The notes under the pieces are model-generated. The model was given only the letters and a program-made list of their open reading frames with translations. It did no database searches and had not been told where the DNA came from. The translations under genes were made by a program, and so were the position numbers. From Flavobacteriales bacterium (GTDB lineage: Bacteria > Bacteroidota > Bacteroidia > Flavobacteriales_G > Salibacteraceae), in the NCBI GenBank assembly GCA_020435995.1, contig JAGQYO010000024.1:1-49351 (forward strand): a DNA stretch of 49,351 bases, given 5' to 3'. Of the stretch, positions 1 to 8,599 are shown piece after piece; within the stretch, counting starts at the first letter, position 1; every line of letters starts with the position of its first letter.

Positions 1-489
1 TTGGTAGAACAAGTGGTTTTGATGTGCACCAAACAGGGTATTCCCACATGCGTTGACCCCAAGAAAAAAAACTTCCTCAATTATCAAAACACCACCCTTT
101 TCAAACCCAACAAAAAAGAGCTGGAAGAAGGACTTAATATTGATTTAAAAAATTGCAACATCGCTAATCTTTCAAAAGCCCATTCATCCCTCCAAAAAAT
201 ATTGAACCACTCTATATCACTCATTACCCTTTCGGATAAGGGGGTGTTTATTGCCACCAAGGATAGCGCAGAGCTTATACCCGCTCACCTGCGAAATATT
301 TCGGATGTTTCGGGGGCCGGTGACACCGTAATTTCAGTAGCGGCACTTTGCTTATCTTGTCAAGTTGATAACACTGTTTTGGCCCATATTAGTAATTTGG
401 CGGGCGGTTTAGTATGCGAAAAAGTAGGTGTAGTGCCTATAGATAAAAATCGATTATTAGAAGAGAGCATAAGGCTCTATGGCGAATGA
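1..489 (+). CDS. PfkB-family carbohydrate kinase, C-terminal part (heptose-7-phosphate kinase-like)
   Basis: Only the last ~162 residues are inside the window; the true start lies upstream of base 1. The fragment carries the C-terminal PfkB signature DVSGAGDTV (residues 102-110), whose Asp108 would be the catalytic base for phosphoryl transfer. The stretch after it ([15 protein letters not shown]) resembles the kinase domain of RfaE/HldE, which phosphorylates D-beta-D-heptose 7-phosphate for lipopolysaccharide core synthesis. Substrate is inferred; another sugar kinase of the family cannot be excluded. The stop codon overlaps the menG start in an ATGA, so the two are probably translationally coupled. 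Confidence 0.8.
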   Translation: MVEQVVLMCTKQGIPTCVDPKKKNFLNYQNTTLFKPNKKELEEGLNIDLKNCNIANLSKAHSSLQKILNHSISLITLSDKGVFIATKDSAELIPAHLRNISDVSGAGDTVISVAALCLSCQVDNTVLAHISNLAGGLVCEKVGVVPIDKNRLLEESIRLYGE

Positions 490-1217
490 AACACGATACA
501 GTTACCCCTTATAAAAAATCAGACCAGAGTAAAAAAGATCAGGTTGCCGAAATGTTTGACAATATTTCTGGAAACTATGACTTTCTCAATCATTTGCTTT
601 CTATGGGTATTGACATTTTATGGCGTAAAAAAGCCATTAAGTTAATTCGCCCTTATGCCCCAAAATCGGTTCTAGACATCGCTACTGGCACAGGAGATTT
701 CGCCCTTGAGGCCGTCAGCCTCAAACCTGAATCAATTACAGGAGTGGACATCAGCCGAGAAATGTTGGAAGTAGGAAAGCAAAAAGTTATCAAAAAAGGA
801 CTTCAAAAACTCATCAAACTTGATTATGGCGATTCCGAAAACCTACCATTTGAATCCAATTCTTTTGATGCCATAACTGTTTCATTTGGGGTTCGGAATT
901 TTGAAAACCTCGAAAAAGGCCTTACAGAAATGTACCGTGTTCTCTCCTTAGGAAAGCCTGTAGCTATCATTGAATTCTCAAAACCGCAGCATTTTCCAAT
1001 TAAACAGTTATATAACCTCTACTTTAAATCTATACTACCAGGGCTGGGAAAAATGATTTCGAAAGACCCAAGAGCCTACACCTATTTACCTGAAAGCGTC
1101 GACGCCTTCCCTTACGGAAAAAACTTTATTCAAATCATGGAAAAAATTGGATATAAGAATTGTAAAATTGTGCCGTTAACCTTTGGAATCGCGTCAATAT
1201 ATTTAGCTGAGAAATAA
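486..1217 (+). CDS. menG: Demethylmenaquinone methyltransferase
   Basis: 243 aa, the usual length for UbiE/MenG. This SAM-dependent class I methyltransferase performs the last step of menaquinone synthesis in the cytoplasm or at the inner membrane face. Motif [12 protein letters not shown] is at residues 62-72, and the family signature FGVRNF is at 134-139. A quinone-type assignment to menaquinone rather than ubiquinone follows from the Bacteroidota context (inference). It overlaps the upstream kinase by 4 nt and is followed after 4 nt by the porT-like gene, so the three probably form one transcript. Confidence 0.95.
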   Translation: MKHDTVTPYKKSDQSKKDQVAEMFDNISGNYDFLNHLLSMGIDILWRKKAIKLIRPYAPKSVLDIATGTGDFALEAVSLKPESITGVDISREMLEVGKQKVIKKGLQKLIKLDYGDSENLPFESNSFDAITVSFGVRNFENLEKGLTEMYRVLSLGKPVAIIEFSKPQHFPIKQLYNLYFKSILPGLGKMISKDPRAYTYLPESVDAFPYGKNFIQIMEKIGYKNCKIVPLTFGIASIYLAEK

Positions 1218-1221
1218 CTGC

Positions 1222-1950
1222 ATGTACAGAATACCAGTTTTTATTTTATTTTTTACTTTATCCGCTAATGGTTTATTCGCACAGAAGGGAATCACCAAAA
1301 AAAGACCTATTAATCTGACCCAATTTGATGAGAAATTCATGCACTTTGGATTTTCATTGGGTATAAACTCTTCAGATTTTTTTTCAGAAACTAACCTAGG
1401 CGTCAACGACAGTCTGCTCAAAATGGAATCAAATCCACAATTGGGTTTTAATCTCGGTATTGTTGCCGACTTACATATAGGTACCAACGCAAATTTGAGA
1501 TTTATTCCCACCCTGTCTTTTTCGCAGCGAAATTTAGAATACACTTTTAGAGAGGGAAACACTCTAGAAACTAAGAAATACGTCAAACCCGTTGAATCTA
1601 CCTACATTGATTTTCCATTGAACCTTAAGCTTAGATCGAATCGGCACGGAAACTTCGCAGCATACGTTGTAGGTGGAGGTATGTACAGTTACGATTTGGT
1701 TTCTCAAGAAGGTGTGAGCAACACCACCCTCAACTTCGATGATTTAATTGTAAAGGTAAACCGACACACGATATCCTATCAAGTAGGTGCGGGTTTCGAC
1801 TTTTTCTTGGAATACTTTAAATTTTCGCCTGAATTCAAATTTTCAGGGGGAATTAACAACAACCATGTGCAAGATGGAACAGTGTTCTCAGCCCCAATCA
1901 ACTACCTAAAGTCCAGAATCTTCTTGATTTCACTCACTTTCGAAGGGTAA
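1222..1950 (+). CDS. porT: PorT-like outer-membrane beta-barrel protein (type IX secretion)
   Basis: 242 aa with a signal peptide (hydrophobic residues 3-18, cleavage near ANGLFA-Q) followed by alternating hydrophobic strands and repeated aromatic/Gly pairs (HFGFSLGINSSDFF, AAYVVGGGMYSYD, YQVGAGFDFFLEY) typical of an eight-stranded outer-membrane barrel. PorT/SprT is needed for type IX secretion and gliding in Bacteroidota and is often encoded directly behind menG, as here. Assignment rests on length, barrel pattern and synteny; a generic porin-family protein is the alternative. A type IX cargo-type sorting domain is present elsewhere in the window (9533-9775), consistent with a working pathway in the organism. 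Confidence 0.75.
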   Translation: MYRIPVFILFFTLSANGLFAQKGITKKRPINLTQFDEKFMHFGFSLGINSSDFFSETNLGVNDSLLKMESNPQLGFNLGIVADLHIGTNANLRFIPTLSFSQRNLEYTFREGNTLETKKYVKPVESTYIDFPLNLKLRSNRHGNFAAYVVGGGMYSYDLVSQEGVSNTTLNFDDLIVKVNRHTISYQVGAGFDFFLEYFKFSPEFKFSGGINNNHVQDGTVFSAPINYLKSRIFLISLTFEG

Positions 1951-1967
1951 AATAAGATTTGTTAAAC

Positions 1968-1987
1968 TTAGTATGCTTGCATACTAA
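1968..1987. promoter_or_regulatory. Perfect palindrome, probable MarR operator
   Basis: A perfect inverted repeat with 9-nt arms around a central TT: TTAGTATGC-TT-GCATACTAA. It lies 19 nt upstream of the marR start codon at 2007 and just upstream of a TAnnTTTG-like -7 element. Size and symmetry fit a MarR dimer site, so autoregulation and control of the downstream fad operon are likely (inference). Confidence 0.7.
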
Positions 1988-1993
1988 AATTTA

Positions 1994-2001
1994 TACTTTT
2001 G
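1994..2001 (+). promoter_or_regulatory. Putative -7 element of the marR-fad promoter
   Basis: TACTTTTG matches the Bacteroidota -7 consensus TAnnTTTG. It ends only 5 nt before the ATG at 2007, so the transcript would be leaderless or nearly so. No convincing -33 TTG sits at ideal spacing; that position falls inside the palindrome 1968-1987. Confidence 0.45.
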
Positions 2002-2006
2002 GGTGC

Positions 2007-2456
2007 ATGAAGCCCGAAGAAACATTTGATTTCCCACTTCGGTGGGCTTGGCACGGAATCCAACGCCAATATAACGGGTATGCTTCGAAGCACGATTTGT
2101 CCATGACCATGGGATATGTTTTGCTCAACATCAATACAGTAGAGGGTACACCAAGCACCCAACTCGGACCAAAAATCGGCATGGAAGCCAGTAGCCTCAC
2201 AAGAACCCTAAAAACAATGGAAGAAAAGGGCTACATCTGCAAGCAAGCCGATTTGGACGACCGCCGCAAAGTCAATATTTGTCTCACAGAGCTTGGGAAG
2301 AAAAAAAGAGAAATATCAAAAGCTGCCGTAATACAATTCAACAAAGCAATTCAGCAAAAGTGTAATGAAGCCCAACTCAATCAGTTTTTCGAGGTGATGG
2401 GCATCATTAATACGACATTAAAAAACGAAAACATTTTTAAAGAAAATGAAGCGTAG
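2007..2456 (+). CDS. MarR-family transcriptional regulator
   Basis: 149 aa from the ATG at 2007. The frame is open from a TTG at 1959, but that start would place coding sequence across the operator palindrome and -7 element, so ATG 2007 is preferred. The winged helix is visible: a recognition-helix region (GMEASSLTRTLKTMEEKGYI), then the wing with the MarR signature DLDDRRKVNICLTELGKK. The gene overlaps the following beta-oxidation gene by 11 nt. It therefore probably represses the fad operon and is released by a fatty-acyl ligand, as for other fatty-acid-linked regulators (inference). The ligand is unknown. Confidence 0.9.
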   Translation: MKPEETFDFPLRWAWHGIQRQYNGYASKHDLSMTMGYVLLNINTVEGTPSTQLGPKIGMEASSLTRTLKTMEEKGYICKQADLDDRRKVNICLTELGKKKREISKAAVIQFNKAIQQKCNEAQLNQFFEVMGIINTTLKNENIFKENEA

Positions 2457-4851
2457 AATAAAAAAAGTAGCCGTACTTGGCTCAGGAGTCATGGGTTCTA
2501 GAATTGCCTGTCACTTTGCCAATGTAGGTTTGGACGTTTTGCTCCTCGACATAGTTCCCAGAGAGCCAAATGAAAGTGAGAAAGCAAAAGGACTTACAGT
2601 TGATGACAAAGCAGTACGAAATCGAATTGTTAACGATGCACTTACTGCTTCGCTAAAGAGCAATCCATCCCCCATATATCGGAAGTCATTTGCAAAGCGA
2701 ATTCAAACAGGAAATTTCAAAGACGATTTGAAGCAAATTGCACATTGCGACTGGATAGTTGAAGTCATTATTGAAAATCTGGATATCAAAAAATCTCTTT
2801 TTGAAAAGGTCGAAAAAGTGCGAAAGGCGGGTACCTTAATTACATCAAATACATCTGGAATTCCTATCAATTTTATGGCAGAAGGAAGAAGCGATGATTT
2901 CAAAAAACACTTTTGCGGCACGCATTTCTTTAACCCCCCGCGCTACCTGCCCCTTTTAGAAATTATCCCTTCAAAATATACGGCACCAGAAGTAACCGAA
3001 TTCTTGATGGATTACGGTCAGCGGTTTTTGGGCAAAGACACCGTTCTGTGTAAGGACACCCCAGCATTTATCGCAAATCGCGTAGGTGTATATTCCATCA
3101 TGGCATTATTTCACATTGTGGAAGAAATGGGCCTATCGGTTGATGAAGTTGACAAGCTCACTGGACCCATCATAGGTCGGCCAAAATCGGCCACTTTCCG
3201 CACCTGCGACGTAGTGGGCCTCGATACGCTTGTTCATGTTGCCAACGGATTAAAAGCTGGAGCTCCAAAGGACGAAAAAAATGCAGCTTTCGCAGTTCCC
3301 GATTATGTTTCAAAAATGGTAGAAAAAGGCTGGTTGGGCAGCAAGTCGAAGCAAGGGTTTTATAAAAAGGTAACAGGGGCCGATGGTAAATCAGAAATTC
3401 TGTCGCTTAACTTAAAAACCCAAGAGTACGAACCCAAACAAAGGGTGAAATTCGCTACCCTCGAAATGACCAAACCCATAGAGGATCTTCAAAAAAGAAT
3501 GCCCGTCTTGCTTCAAGGGAAGGATAAAGCAGGTGAGTTTTACCGCAAAATGTTTTTCAGCATTTTCGAATATGTGACCAATAGAATTCCAGAAATAGCA
3601 GACGAACTTTACAAAATTGACGATGCCGTGTGCGCGGGTTTTGGTTGGAAAATCGGGCCCTTTAAAACTTGGGACATACTTGGAGTAGAAAACACCCTCA
3701 ACCAAATGAAGGCAGATGGTTTCTCTCCCGCGCCATGGGTTGAAGAAATGTTGGCATCAGGCTCAAAGAGTTTTTATTCCCAAAAAGAAGGTGCAAAATC
3801 GTATTTTGATCTTCCTTCAAAAACACAAAAACTAATTCCAGGAGCCGATCAAATTCTGGATCTAGATGTCATTCGGGAAACGAACACCATTTGGAAGAAC
3901 TCTGGAACGACAATTACCAACCTTGGAGATGGAATCTTGAACATTGAATTCCACACCAAAATGAATACAATTGGCGGTGAAGTGCTGGCTGGAATTAACA
4001 AAGCAATTGACCTCGCTGAGGCAGAATACGAAGGTTTGGTCATTTCCAATACTGGTGACAACTTCTCGGCTGGGGCCAATGTAGGAATGATCTTTATGAT
4101 GGCCGTGGAGCAGGAATACGATGAACTCGATTTCGCCATTCGCGCCTTCCAAAAAACAATGACTCGTTTGAGGTTTTCGAGCATTCCAGTAGTGGTGGCA
4201 CCTCATAATTTGGCCCTTGGCGGTGGATGTGAAATGAGTATGCACGCCGATAAGGTTGTGGCTCATGCCGAACTGTACATGGGCTTGGTAGAATTTGGTG
4301 TAGGTGTAATTCCCGGTGGTGGTGGTTCCAAGGAATTTGCCCTTCGCTGCAGCGACGAATTTAGAGAAGGTGACGTAAAAATCAATACACTTCGCAACCG
4401 GTTTTTAACCATAGGTCAAGCCAAGGTGGCTACATCGGCTTATGAAGCATTTGATTTGGGATATCTTCGAGAAGGAATAGACGAAGTAGTTGTGAGCAGA
4501 AAACTACAACTCACTCGCGCCAAAGAAGTCGTCCTTCAAATGGCCAAAAACGGTTATACCCAGCCGCAACCCAGAACGGATATTACTGTATTGGGGCAAG
4601 AAGGATTAGGTATAGTGTACGTGGGCGCAGATTCTATGAAGTCGGGGGCTTACATTTCAGAACACGATCAATTGATTTCGGAAAAATTGGGGTTTGTGTT
4701 ATGTGGAGGTGATCTTTCAGAAGCAACCCAAGTAAGCGAACAATATCTTCTGGACATGGAAAGAAGGGCATTTTTAGAATTATGCGCAGAAAGAAAGACG
4801 CTGGAAAGGTTGGAGAGTATTATTAAAACGGGGAAGGTTCTTCGCAATTAA
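2446..4851 (+). CDS. fadN: 3-hydroxyacyl-CoA dehydrogenase / enoyl-CoA hydratase fusion
   Basis: 801 aa, two-domain beta-oxidation enzyme. The N-terminal NAD-binding Rossmann fold carries GSGVMG (12-17), and the dehydrogenase catalytic pair is seen in GTHFFNPPRYLPLLEI (His160, Glu172). The C-terminal crotonase domain has the oxyanion-hole motif SAGAN (541-545) and both hydratase glutamates, Glu596 in GGGCE and Glu616 in LVEFGVGVIPGGGG. Dehydrogenase-first order and length match B. subtilis FadN (about 790 aa) rather than E. coli FadB. It would hydrate enoyl-CoA and oxidise 3-hydroxyacyl-CoA. A perfect palindrome (4838-4861) spans its stop codon. Confidence 0.92.
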   Translation: MKRRIKKVAVLGSGVMGSRIACHFANVGLDVLLLDIVPREPNESEKAKGLTVDDKAVRNRIVNDALTASLKSNPSPIYRKSFAKRIQTGNFKDDLKQIAHCDWIVEVIIENLDIKKSLFEKVEKVRKAGTLITSNTSGIPINFMAEGRSDDFKKHFCGTHFFNPPRYLPLLEIIPSKYTAPEVTEFLMDYGQRFLGKDTVLCKDTPAFIANRVGVYSIMALFHIVEEMGLSVDEVDKLTGPIIGRPKSATFRTCDVVGLDTLVHVANGLKAGAPKDEKNAAFAVPDYVSKMVEKGWLGSKSKQGFYKKVTGADGKSEILSLNLKTQEYEPKQRVKFATLEMTKPIEDLQKRMPVLLQGKDKAGEFYRKMFFSIFEYVTNRIPEIADELYKIDDAVCAGFGWKIGPFKTWDILGVENTLNQMKADGFSPAPWVEEMLASGSKSFYSQKEGAKSYFDLPSKTQKLIPGADQILDLDVIRETNTIWKNSGTTITNLGDGILNIEFHTKMNTIGGEVLAGINKAIDLAEAEYEGLVISNTGDNFSAGANVGMIFMMAVEQEYDELDFAIRAFQKTMTRLRFSSIPVVVAPHNLALGGGCEMSMHADKVVAHAELYMGLVEFGVGVIPGGGGSKEFALRCSDEFREGDVKINTLRNRFLTIGQAKVATSAYEAFDLGYLREGIDEVVVSRKLQLTRAKEVVLQMAKNGYTQPQPRTDITVLGQEGLGIVYVGADSMKSGAYISEHDQLISEKLGFVLCGGDLSEATQVSEQYLLDMERRAFLELCAERKTLERLESIIKTGKVLRN

Positions 4852-4861
4852 TTGCGAAGAA
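4838..4861. repeat. 24-bp perfect palindrome over the fadN stop codon
   Basis: Positions 4838-4861 are fully self-complementary (arms begin TTCTTCGCAATT). The stop codon TAA is at 4849-4851, near the centre. In RNA it could fold with a small AAUU loop. Only a short AT-rich tail follows (AATTTTG), so it is at best a weak terminator; an attenuator or mRNA-stability hairpin between fadN and the rest of the operon is an alternative. Confidence 0.6.
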
Positions 4862-4969
4862 ATTTTGAATGATGAGTTTTAAATTTTGAATTGTCAATCA
4901 GATTGATGAAAGAGTTTTGAGTTTTGAGGATTGAATTGACAATCGGAATGGATACAGATTTGAATTAAA

Positions 4970-5326
4970 ATGATTAAAAAAGAGAATGTTATACAGGAAA
5001 AGAGCTTTCAGTTTGCACTGAAGGTAATTGGATTGTATAAAATTCTACAAGAGCAACGTGAGTATATAATTTCAAAACAATTGCTTAGGTCGGCGACAAG
5101 CATTGGAGCAAATGTTCAAGAATCAAGTGCTGCTTTTTCAAGGAAGGATTTCATTTATAAAATATCAATTTCTTCAAAAGAAGCCAGAGAAACAAAATAT
5201 TGGCTTAGTCTGTTGCAAGAAAGTGATTTAGTTGAGATTGAATTGAAAGAATACATTAATGATGTTGAAGAATTAATTCGAATATTAACCGCAATTGTAA
5301 AATCAAGTCAAGTACAATCGAATTAA
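4970..5326 (+). CDS. Four-helix-bundle protein (23S rRNA intervening-sequence protein family)
   Basis: 118 aa, all-helical. The family signature is clear: LLRSATSIGANVQESSAA in the middle, then a FIYKISISSKEARETKYWL segment. Members were first found inside intervening sequences of 23S rRNA genes and are widespread in Bacteroidota as stand-alone small genes; their biochemical role is not established. Here the gene sits between fadN and fadA, where family neighbours would normally be adjacent. It is flanked by low-complexity TTTTGAATTTTGAA-like DNA, and a 16-bp sequence just downstream recurs at 6677, which suggests insertion into the operon (inference). Confidence 0.9.
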   Translation: MIKKENVIQEKSFQFALKVIGLYKILQEQREYIISKQLLRSATSIGANVQESSAAFSRKDFIYKISISSKEARETKYWLSLLQESDLVEIELKEYINDVEELIRILTAIVKSSQVQSN

Positions 5327-5336
5327 AAATTCAACA

Positions 5337-5352
5337 TTCAACACTAAGAATT
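5337..5352 (+). repeat. 16-bp direct repeat, copy 1
   Basis: TTCAACACTAAGAATT occurs here, just before fadA, and identically at 6677-6692, just before the acyl-CoA dehydrogenase gene. Each copy also has a nearby TTCAACATT (5330-5338 and 6691-6699). It lies in non-coding spacer in both places. Confidence 0.8.
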
Positions 5353-5359
5353 AATTAAA

Positions 5360-6532
5360 ATGGAAGCATACATAGTAGCAGCAAAAAGATCAGCAGTAGG
5401 AAAGGCAAATCGAGGTGGTTTTAGATTTTTAAGACCCGACGATTTGGCCGCGCAAGTAATTAAAGGATTGCTGAAAGAAGTACCTGAACTTGAAGTAGAT
5501 CGAATCGACGACCTCATTGTTGGGAACGCCATGCCTGAAGCCGAGCAAGGACTCAATGTGGGTCGATTAATTTCTCTTATGAGTTTTGATACGGATAAAA
5601 TTCCGGGCCAAACTGTAAATCGATATTGCAGCTCTGGTTTAGAAACGATTGCCATTGCAACTGCAAAAATTCGCACTGGGATGGCCGATTGTATCATTGC
5701 TGGTGGTGCCGAAAGCATGAGCCTTATTCCTATGGGAGGCTGGAGGGTTGTTCCAAACGCCAAGGTTGGAAAAGAAAATCCAGGTTGGTATTGGGGAATG
5801 GGCCTCACGGCAGAAGAAGTAGCTATGCGCTACAAAGTTTCGCGAGAAGACCAAGATGAATTTGCCTTTCACTCACACCGAAAAGCAAGTGAAGCTCTAA
5901 AAAATGGCAATTTCAAAAGCGGGATTATACCTATCGAGGTCGAAGAGGTGTTTTTGAAGGATGGTAAAAGAGAAACCCGAAAATATATTGTGGATACCGA
6001 CGAGGGCGTGCGACCTGATACCAAAAGAGAAGTGCTCGCCAAATTGCGACCAGTATTCAATGCTCAAGGGAGCGTAACGGCTGGCAACTCGTCCCAAACA
6101 AGTGATGGGGCAGCTTTTGCCTTAGTAATGAGCGAGCGTATGGTCAATGAGCTTGGGCTAAAGCCAATAGCAAGATTACTGTCTTACGCACCAGTAGGAG
6201 TTGAACCGAAAATAATGGGTATTGGCCCAGTACACGCTGTTCCGAAAGCGTTGAAACAAGCCGGCCTCACCTTAAATGATATTGATCAAATCGAATTGAA
6301 CGAAGCCTTTGCTTCGCAGAGTGTGGCGGTAATCCGCGAACTTGGTGTAAATCCAGATATTGTTAATGTAAATGGCGGTGCAATTGCCCTTGGTCACCCA
6401 TTGGGTTGCACGGGAGCCAAGTTATCGGTTCAATTATTTGATGAAATGAGAATAAGAAAACAGAAATATGGCATCGTGACCATGTGCGTAGGTACAGGAC
6501 AAGGCGCTGCTGGGGTTTATGAACTTTTATAA
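5360..6532 (+). CDS. fadA: Acetyl-CoA C-acyltransferase (3-ketoacyl-CoA thiolase)
   Basis: 390 aa, normal thiolase length. It cleaves 3-ketoacyl-CoA with CoA to give acetyl-CoA and a shortened acyl-CoA, the last step of beta-oxidation. The nucleophile is Cys90 in [12 protein letters not shown]. The second active-site set is His346 in [16 protein letters not shown] and Cys376 in [10 protein letters not shown]. Placed between the multifunctional fadN-like gene and an acyl-CoA dehydrogenase gene, it completes a fadN-fadA-fadE-type operon. A biosynthetic acetoacetyl-CoA thiolase would look similar, but the neighbours argue for degradation. Confidence 0.93.
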   Translation: MEAYIVAAKRSAVGKANRGGFRFLRPDDLAAQVIKGLLKEVPELEVDRIDDLIVGNAMPEAEQGLNVGRLISLMSFDTDKIPGQTVNRYCSSGLETIAIATAKIRTGMADCIIAGGAESMSLIPMGGWRVVPNAKVGKENPGWYWGMGLTAEEVAMRYKVSREDQDEFAFHSHRKASEALKNGNFKSGIIPIEVEEVFLKDGKRETRKYIVDTDEGVRPDTKREVLAKLRPVFNAQGSVTAGNSSQTSDGAAFALVMSERMVNELGLKPIARLLSYAPVGVEPKIMGIGPVHAVPKALKQAGLTLNDIDQIELNEAFASQSVAVIRELGVNPDIVNVNGGAIALGHPLGCTGAKLSVQLFDEMRIRKQKYGIVTMCVGTGQGAAGVYELL

Positions 6533-6714
6533 ATGTTGAATTTTGAGTTTTGAATTGGCTGAAGCCAAGTGTGATTTGGTAGGTTTTAAATTTTCAAAAA
6601 AAACATAAAGTATTGATTAACTAAATGTTGTGGTTTTGTAGTTGATTTTGAATGAAGCAAATACTAAAATTCTAAATTCAACACTAAGAATTCAACATTA
6701 TAAAAAAGCGAAGA
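6533..6714. other. AT-rich spacer with degenerate repeats
   Basis: 182 nt between fadA and the acyl-CoA dehydrogenase gene. It starts with TTGAATTTTGAGTTTTGAATTG, close to sequence downstream of fadN (4862-4935), and ends with the 16-bp direct repeat. No open frame of note, no clear terminator. Confidence 0.6.
6677..6692 (+). repeat. 16-bp direct repeat, copy 2
   Basis: Identical to 5337-5352 (TTCAACACTAAGAATT). The two copies are 1340 bp apart and bracket fadA. The surrounding TTGAATTTTGA-type low-complexity DNA is also shared. Confidence 0.8.
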
Positions 6715-8490
6715 ATGAGCACTATTAAAGGAGGAGAATTCCTAATAAAAGAAACACGAGCAAAAGACATTTTTATTCCAGAGGAATGGGATGAAGAACA
6801 ATTGATGATTGCCCAAACTTGTCACGATTTTTTAGAACAGGAAGTTTGGCCAAACTTAGAGCGAATTGACGCAATGGAAGAAGGTTTGATGCCCTCATTG
6901 CTCGATAAAGCTGGAGAATTAGGCATGTTAGGCATTTCAATTCCCGAAGAATATGGTGGGTTCGGAAAAAACTTTGTGACCGGTATGTTGGTAACGGAAG
7001 TTACGGGAGCGGGCCACTCATTTGCGGTAGCATTCTCTGCACATTCTGGAATTGGAACCTTACCTATACTCTACTACGGAAACGATGCCCAGAAAAACAA
7101 ATACATTCCCAAATTGGCGACAGCAGAATGGAAAGCATCTTACTGCCTTACTGAGCCAGAATCAGGTTCTGATGCCAACTCAGGAAAAACCAAAGCAAAG
7201 CTTACTGCCGATGGCAAACACTATTTGATTAACGGTCAAAAAATGTGGATAACCAACGGTGGATTTGCCGATGTTTATACCGTTTTTGCCAAAATTGACG
7301 ACGACGAAAATCTATCTGCATTTATTGTTGAGCGCGGTTTCGAAGGAATTTCGTTTGGAGCTGAAGAAAAGAAAATGGGAATTAAGGGCTCCTCTACGGT
7401 ACAGGTTTTTTTCAACGATTGCAAGGTGCCCGTAGAAAACATGCTTTACGAAAGAGGTAAAGGGTTCAAAATCGCCCTCAATATTCTAAATATTGGCCGA
7501 ATTAAGCTAGCTGGAGCCTGCTTAGGTGGTTGCAAAAAAGCTATTGATATTTCAGTAAACTATGCCAACGAACGTTCTCAGTTTGGCAGACCCATTTCTA
7601 AGTATGGAGCGATAAGACACAAAATTGCTGAACAAGCTATTCAAACTTTTGTTCTGGAATCGGCTTTATACCGTTGTACTAGAGATATGGGAAATGCCAT
7701 TCGTGAACTTGAGGCTGGTGGAATGGAACATTCAGAATCTATTCTTAAGGGTGTTGAACAATTTGCTGCAGAAGCGGCCATATTAAAAGTTCTTGGTTCA
7801 GAAGTGACAGATTATGTAATGGATGAAGGTGTTCAGATTTATGGCGGCATGGGATATTCGGCAGAAGCGCCAATGGATCGTGCTTATCGCGATGCCCGAA
7901 TCAATCGAATTTTTGAAGGAACCAACGAAATTAACCGGATGTTAATTGTGGACATGCTCCTCAAAAAGGCAATGAAAGGCGAATTGGATTTGATGGGCCC
8001 TGCTATGAAGGTAGCAGAAGAATTGATGTCTATTCCAGATTTCTCGGAACCTGGAGATGCCCTTTTTGATAGGGAAAAGAAGTACATCGCCAATTTCAAA
8101 AAAGCGATTTTAATGACCGCTGGTTCTGCAGCTCAAAAACTCATGATGACCCTTTCGAAAGAACAGGAGATATTGATGAATATCGCTGATATGGCAATCT
8201 GGACTTATGCCGCCGAAAGTGTTTTGCTTCGAGTAGAAAAACTGGCTGGAATTAAGGGCGAAGAAAATGTGAAAGCACAAGTTGCCATGGTTCAAACATA
8301 CATTTACGACATAGCTGATAAAATCAATAAGGCCGGGAAGGACGCTCTTAACGCTTTTGCTGAAGGTGATGAGCTACGCATGCAATTGATGGGAATAAAA
8401 CGATTTACTAAGGTTGATGCCTTTAATTCAAAGAACGCACGTCAAGCGATTGCCACTAAAATGATAGAAACGAATAAGTATTGTTATTGA
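6715..8490 (+). CDS. fadE: Acyl-CoA dehydrogenase
   Basis: 591 aa, an FAD-dependent acyl-CoA dehydrogenase with an extra C-terminal helical region beyond the ~380-residue core, as in the B. subtilis FadE (about 594 aa) and VLCAD-like group. Seen are the FAD/substrate signature YCLTEPESGSDA (143-154), MWITNGG (177-183), QIYGGMGYS (374-382) and the catalytic base Glu401 in IFEGTNEINR. It oxidises acyl-CoA to trans-2-enoyl-CoA, the first beta-oxidation step, passing electrons to an electron-transfer flavoprotein. It is the last gene of the MarR-fad unit and is closed by the terminator at 8510-8535. Confidence 0.93.
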   Translation: MSTIKGGEFLIKETRAKDIFIPEEWDEEQLMIAQTCHDFLEQEVWPNLERIDAMEEGLMPSLLDKAGELGMLGISIPEEYGGFGKNFVTGMLVTEVTGAGHSFAVAFSAHSGIGTLPILYYGNDAQKNKYIPKLATAEWKASYCLTEPESGSDANSGKTKAKLTADGKHYLINGQKMWITNGGFADVYTVFAKIDDDENLSAFIVERGFEGISFGAEEKKMGIKGSSTVQVFFNDCKVPVENMLYERGKGFKIALNILNIGRIKLAGACLGGCKKAIDISVNYANERSQFGRPISKYGAIRHKIAEQAIQTFVLESALYRCTRDMGNAIRELEAGGMEHSESILKGVEQFAAEAAILKVLGSEVTDYVMDEGVQIYGGMGYSAEAPMDRAYRDARINRIFEGTNEINRMLIVDMLLKKAMKGELDLMGPAMKVAEELMSIPDFSEPGDALFDREKKYIANFKKAILMTAGSAAQKLMMTLSKEQEILMNIADMAIWTYAAESVLLRVEKLAGIKGEENVKAQVAMVQTYIYDIADKINKAGKDALNAFAEGDELRMQLMGIKRFTKVDAFNSKNARQAIATKMIETNKYCY

Positions 8491-8509
8491 GTTTTACAAA
8501 TATTGAAGG

Positions 8510-8535
8510 AAAGCCGCCTTGTGCGGCTTTTTTTT
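8510..8535 (+). terminator. Rho-independent terminator of the fad operon
   Basis: Perfect 8-bp stem AAAGCCGC / GCGGCTTT with loop CTTGT, followed by a run of T to 8535. It lies 20 nt after the acyl-CoA dehydrogenase stop. Confidence 0.9.
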
Positions 8536-8599
8536 GTGCCTTTTTCCTAATAAAAATGAATCCTTATTCTTTTATAACACGTATTTAGGATATTATAAT

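Noticed and set aside
1959-2006. Earlier TTG start for the MarR gene
   Set aside because: Would code through the operator palindrome and the -7 element; the ATG at 2007 gives a normal MarR N-terminus.
3862-4266. Minus-strand frames opposite fadN
   Set aside because: Antisense shadows of a well-supported two-domain enzyme; no start context or domain.
8519-8599. Earlier start for the secreted protein
   Set aside because: Lies inside the fad terminator; ATG 8600 leads directly into a signal peptide.
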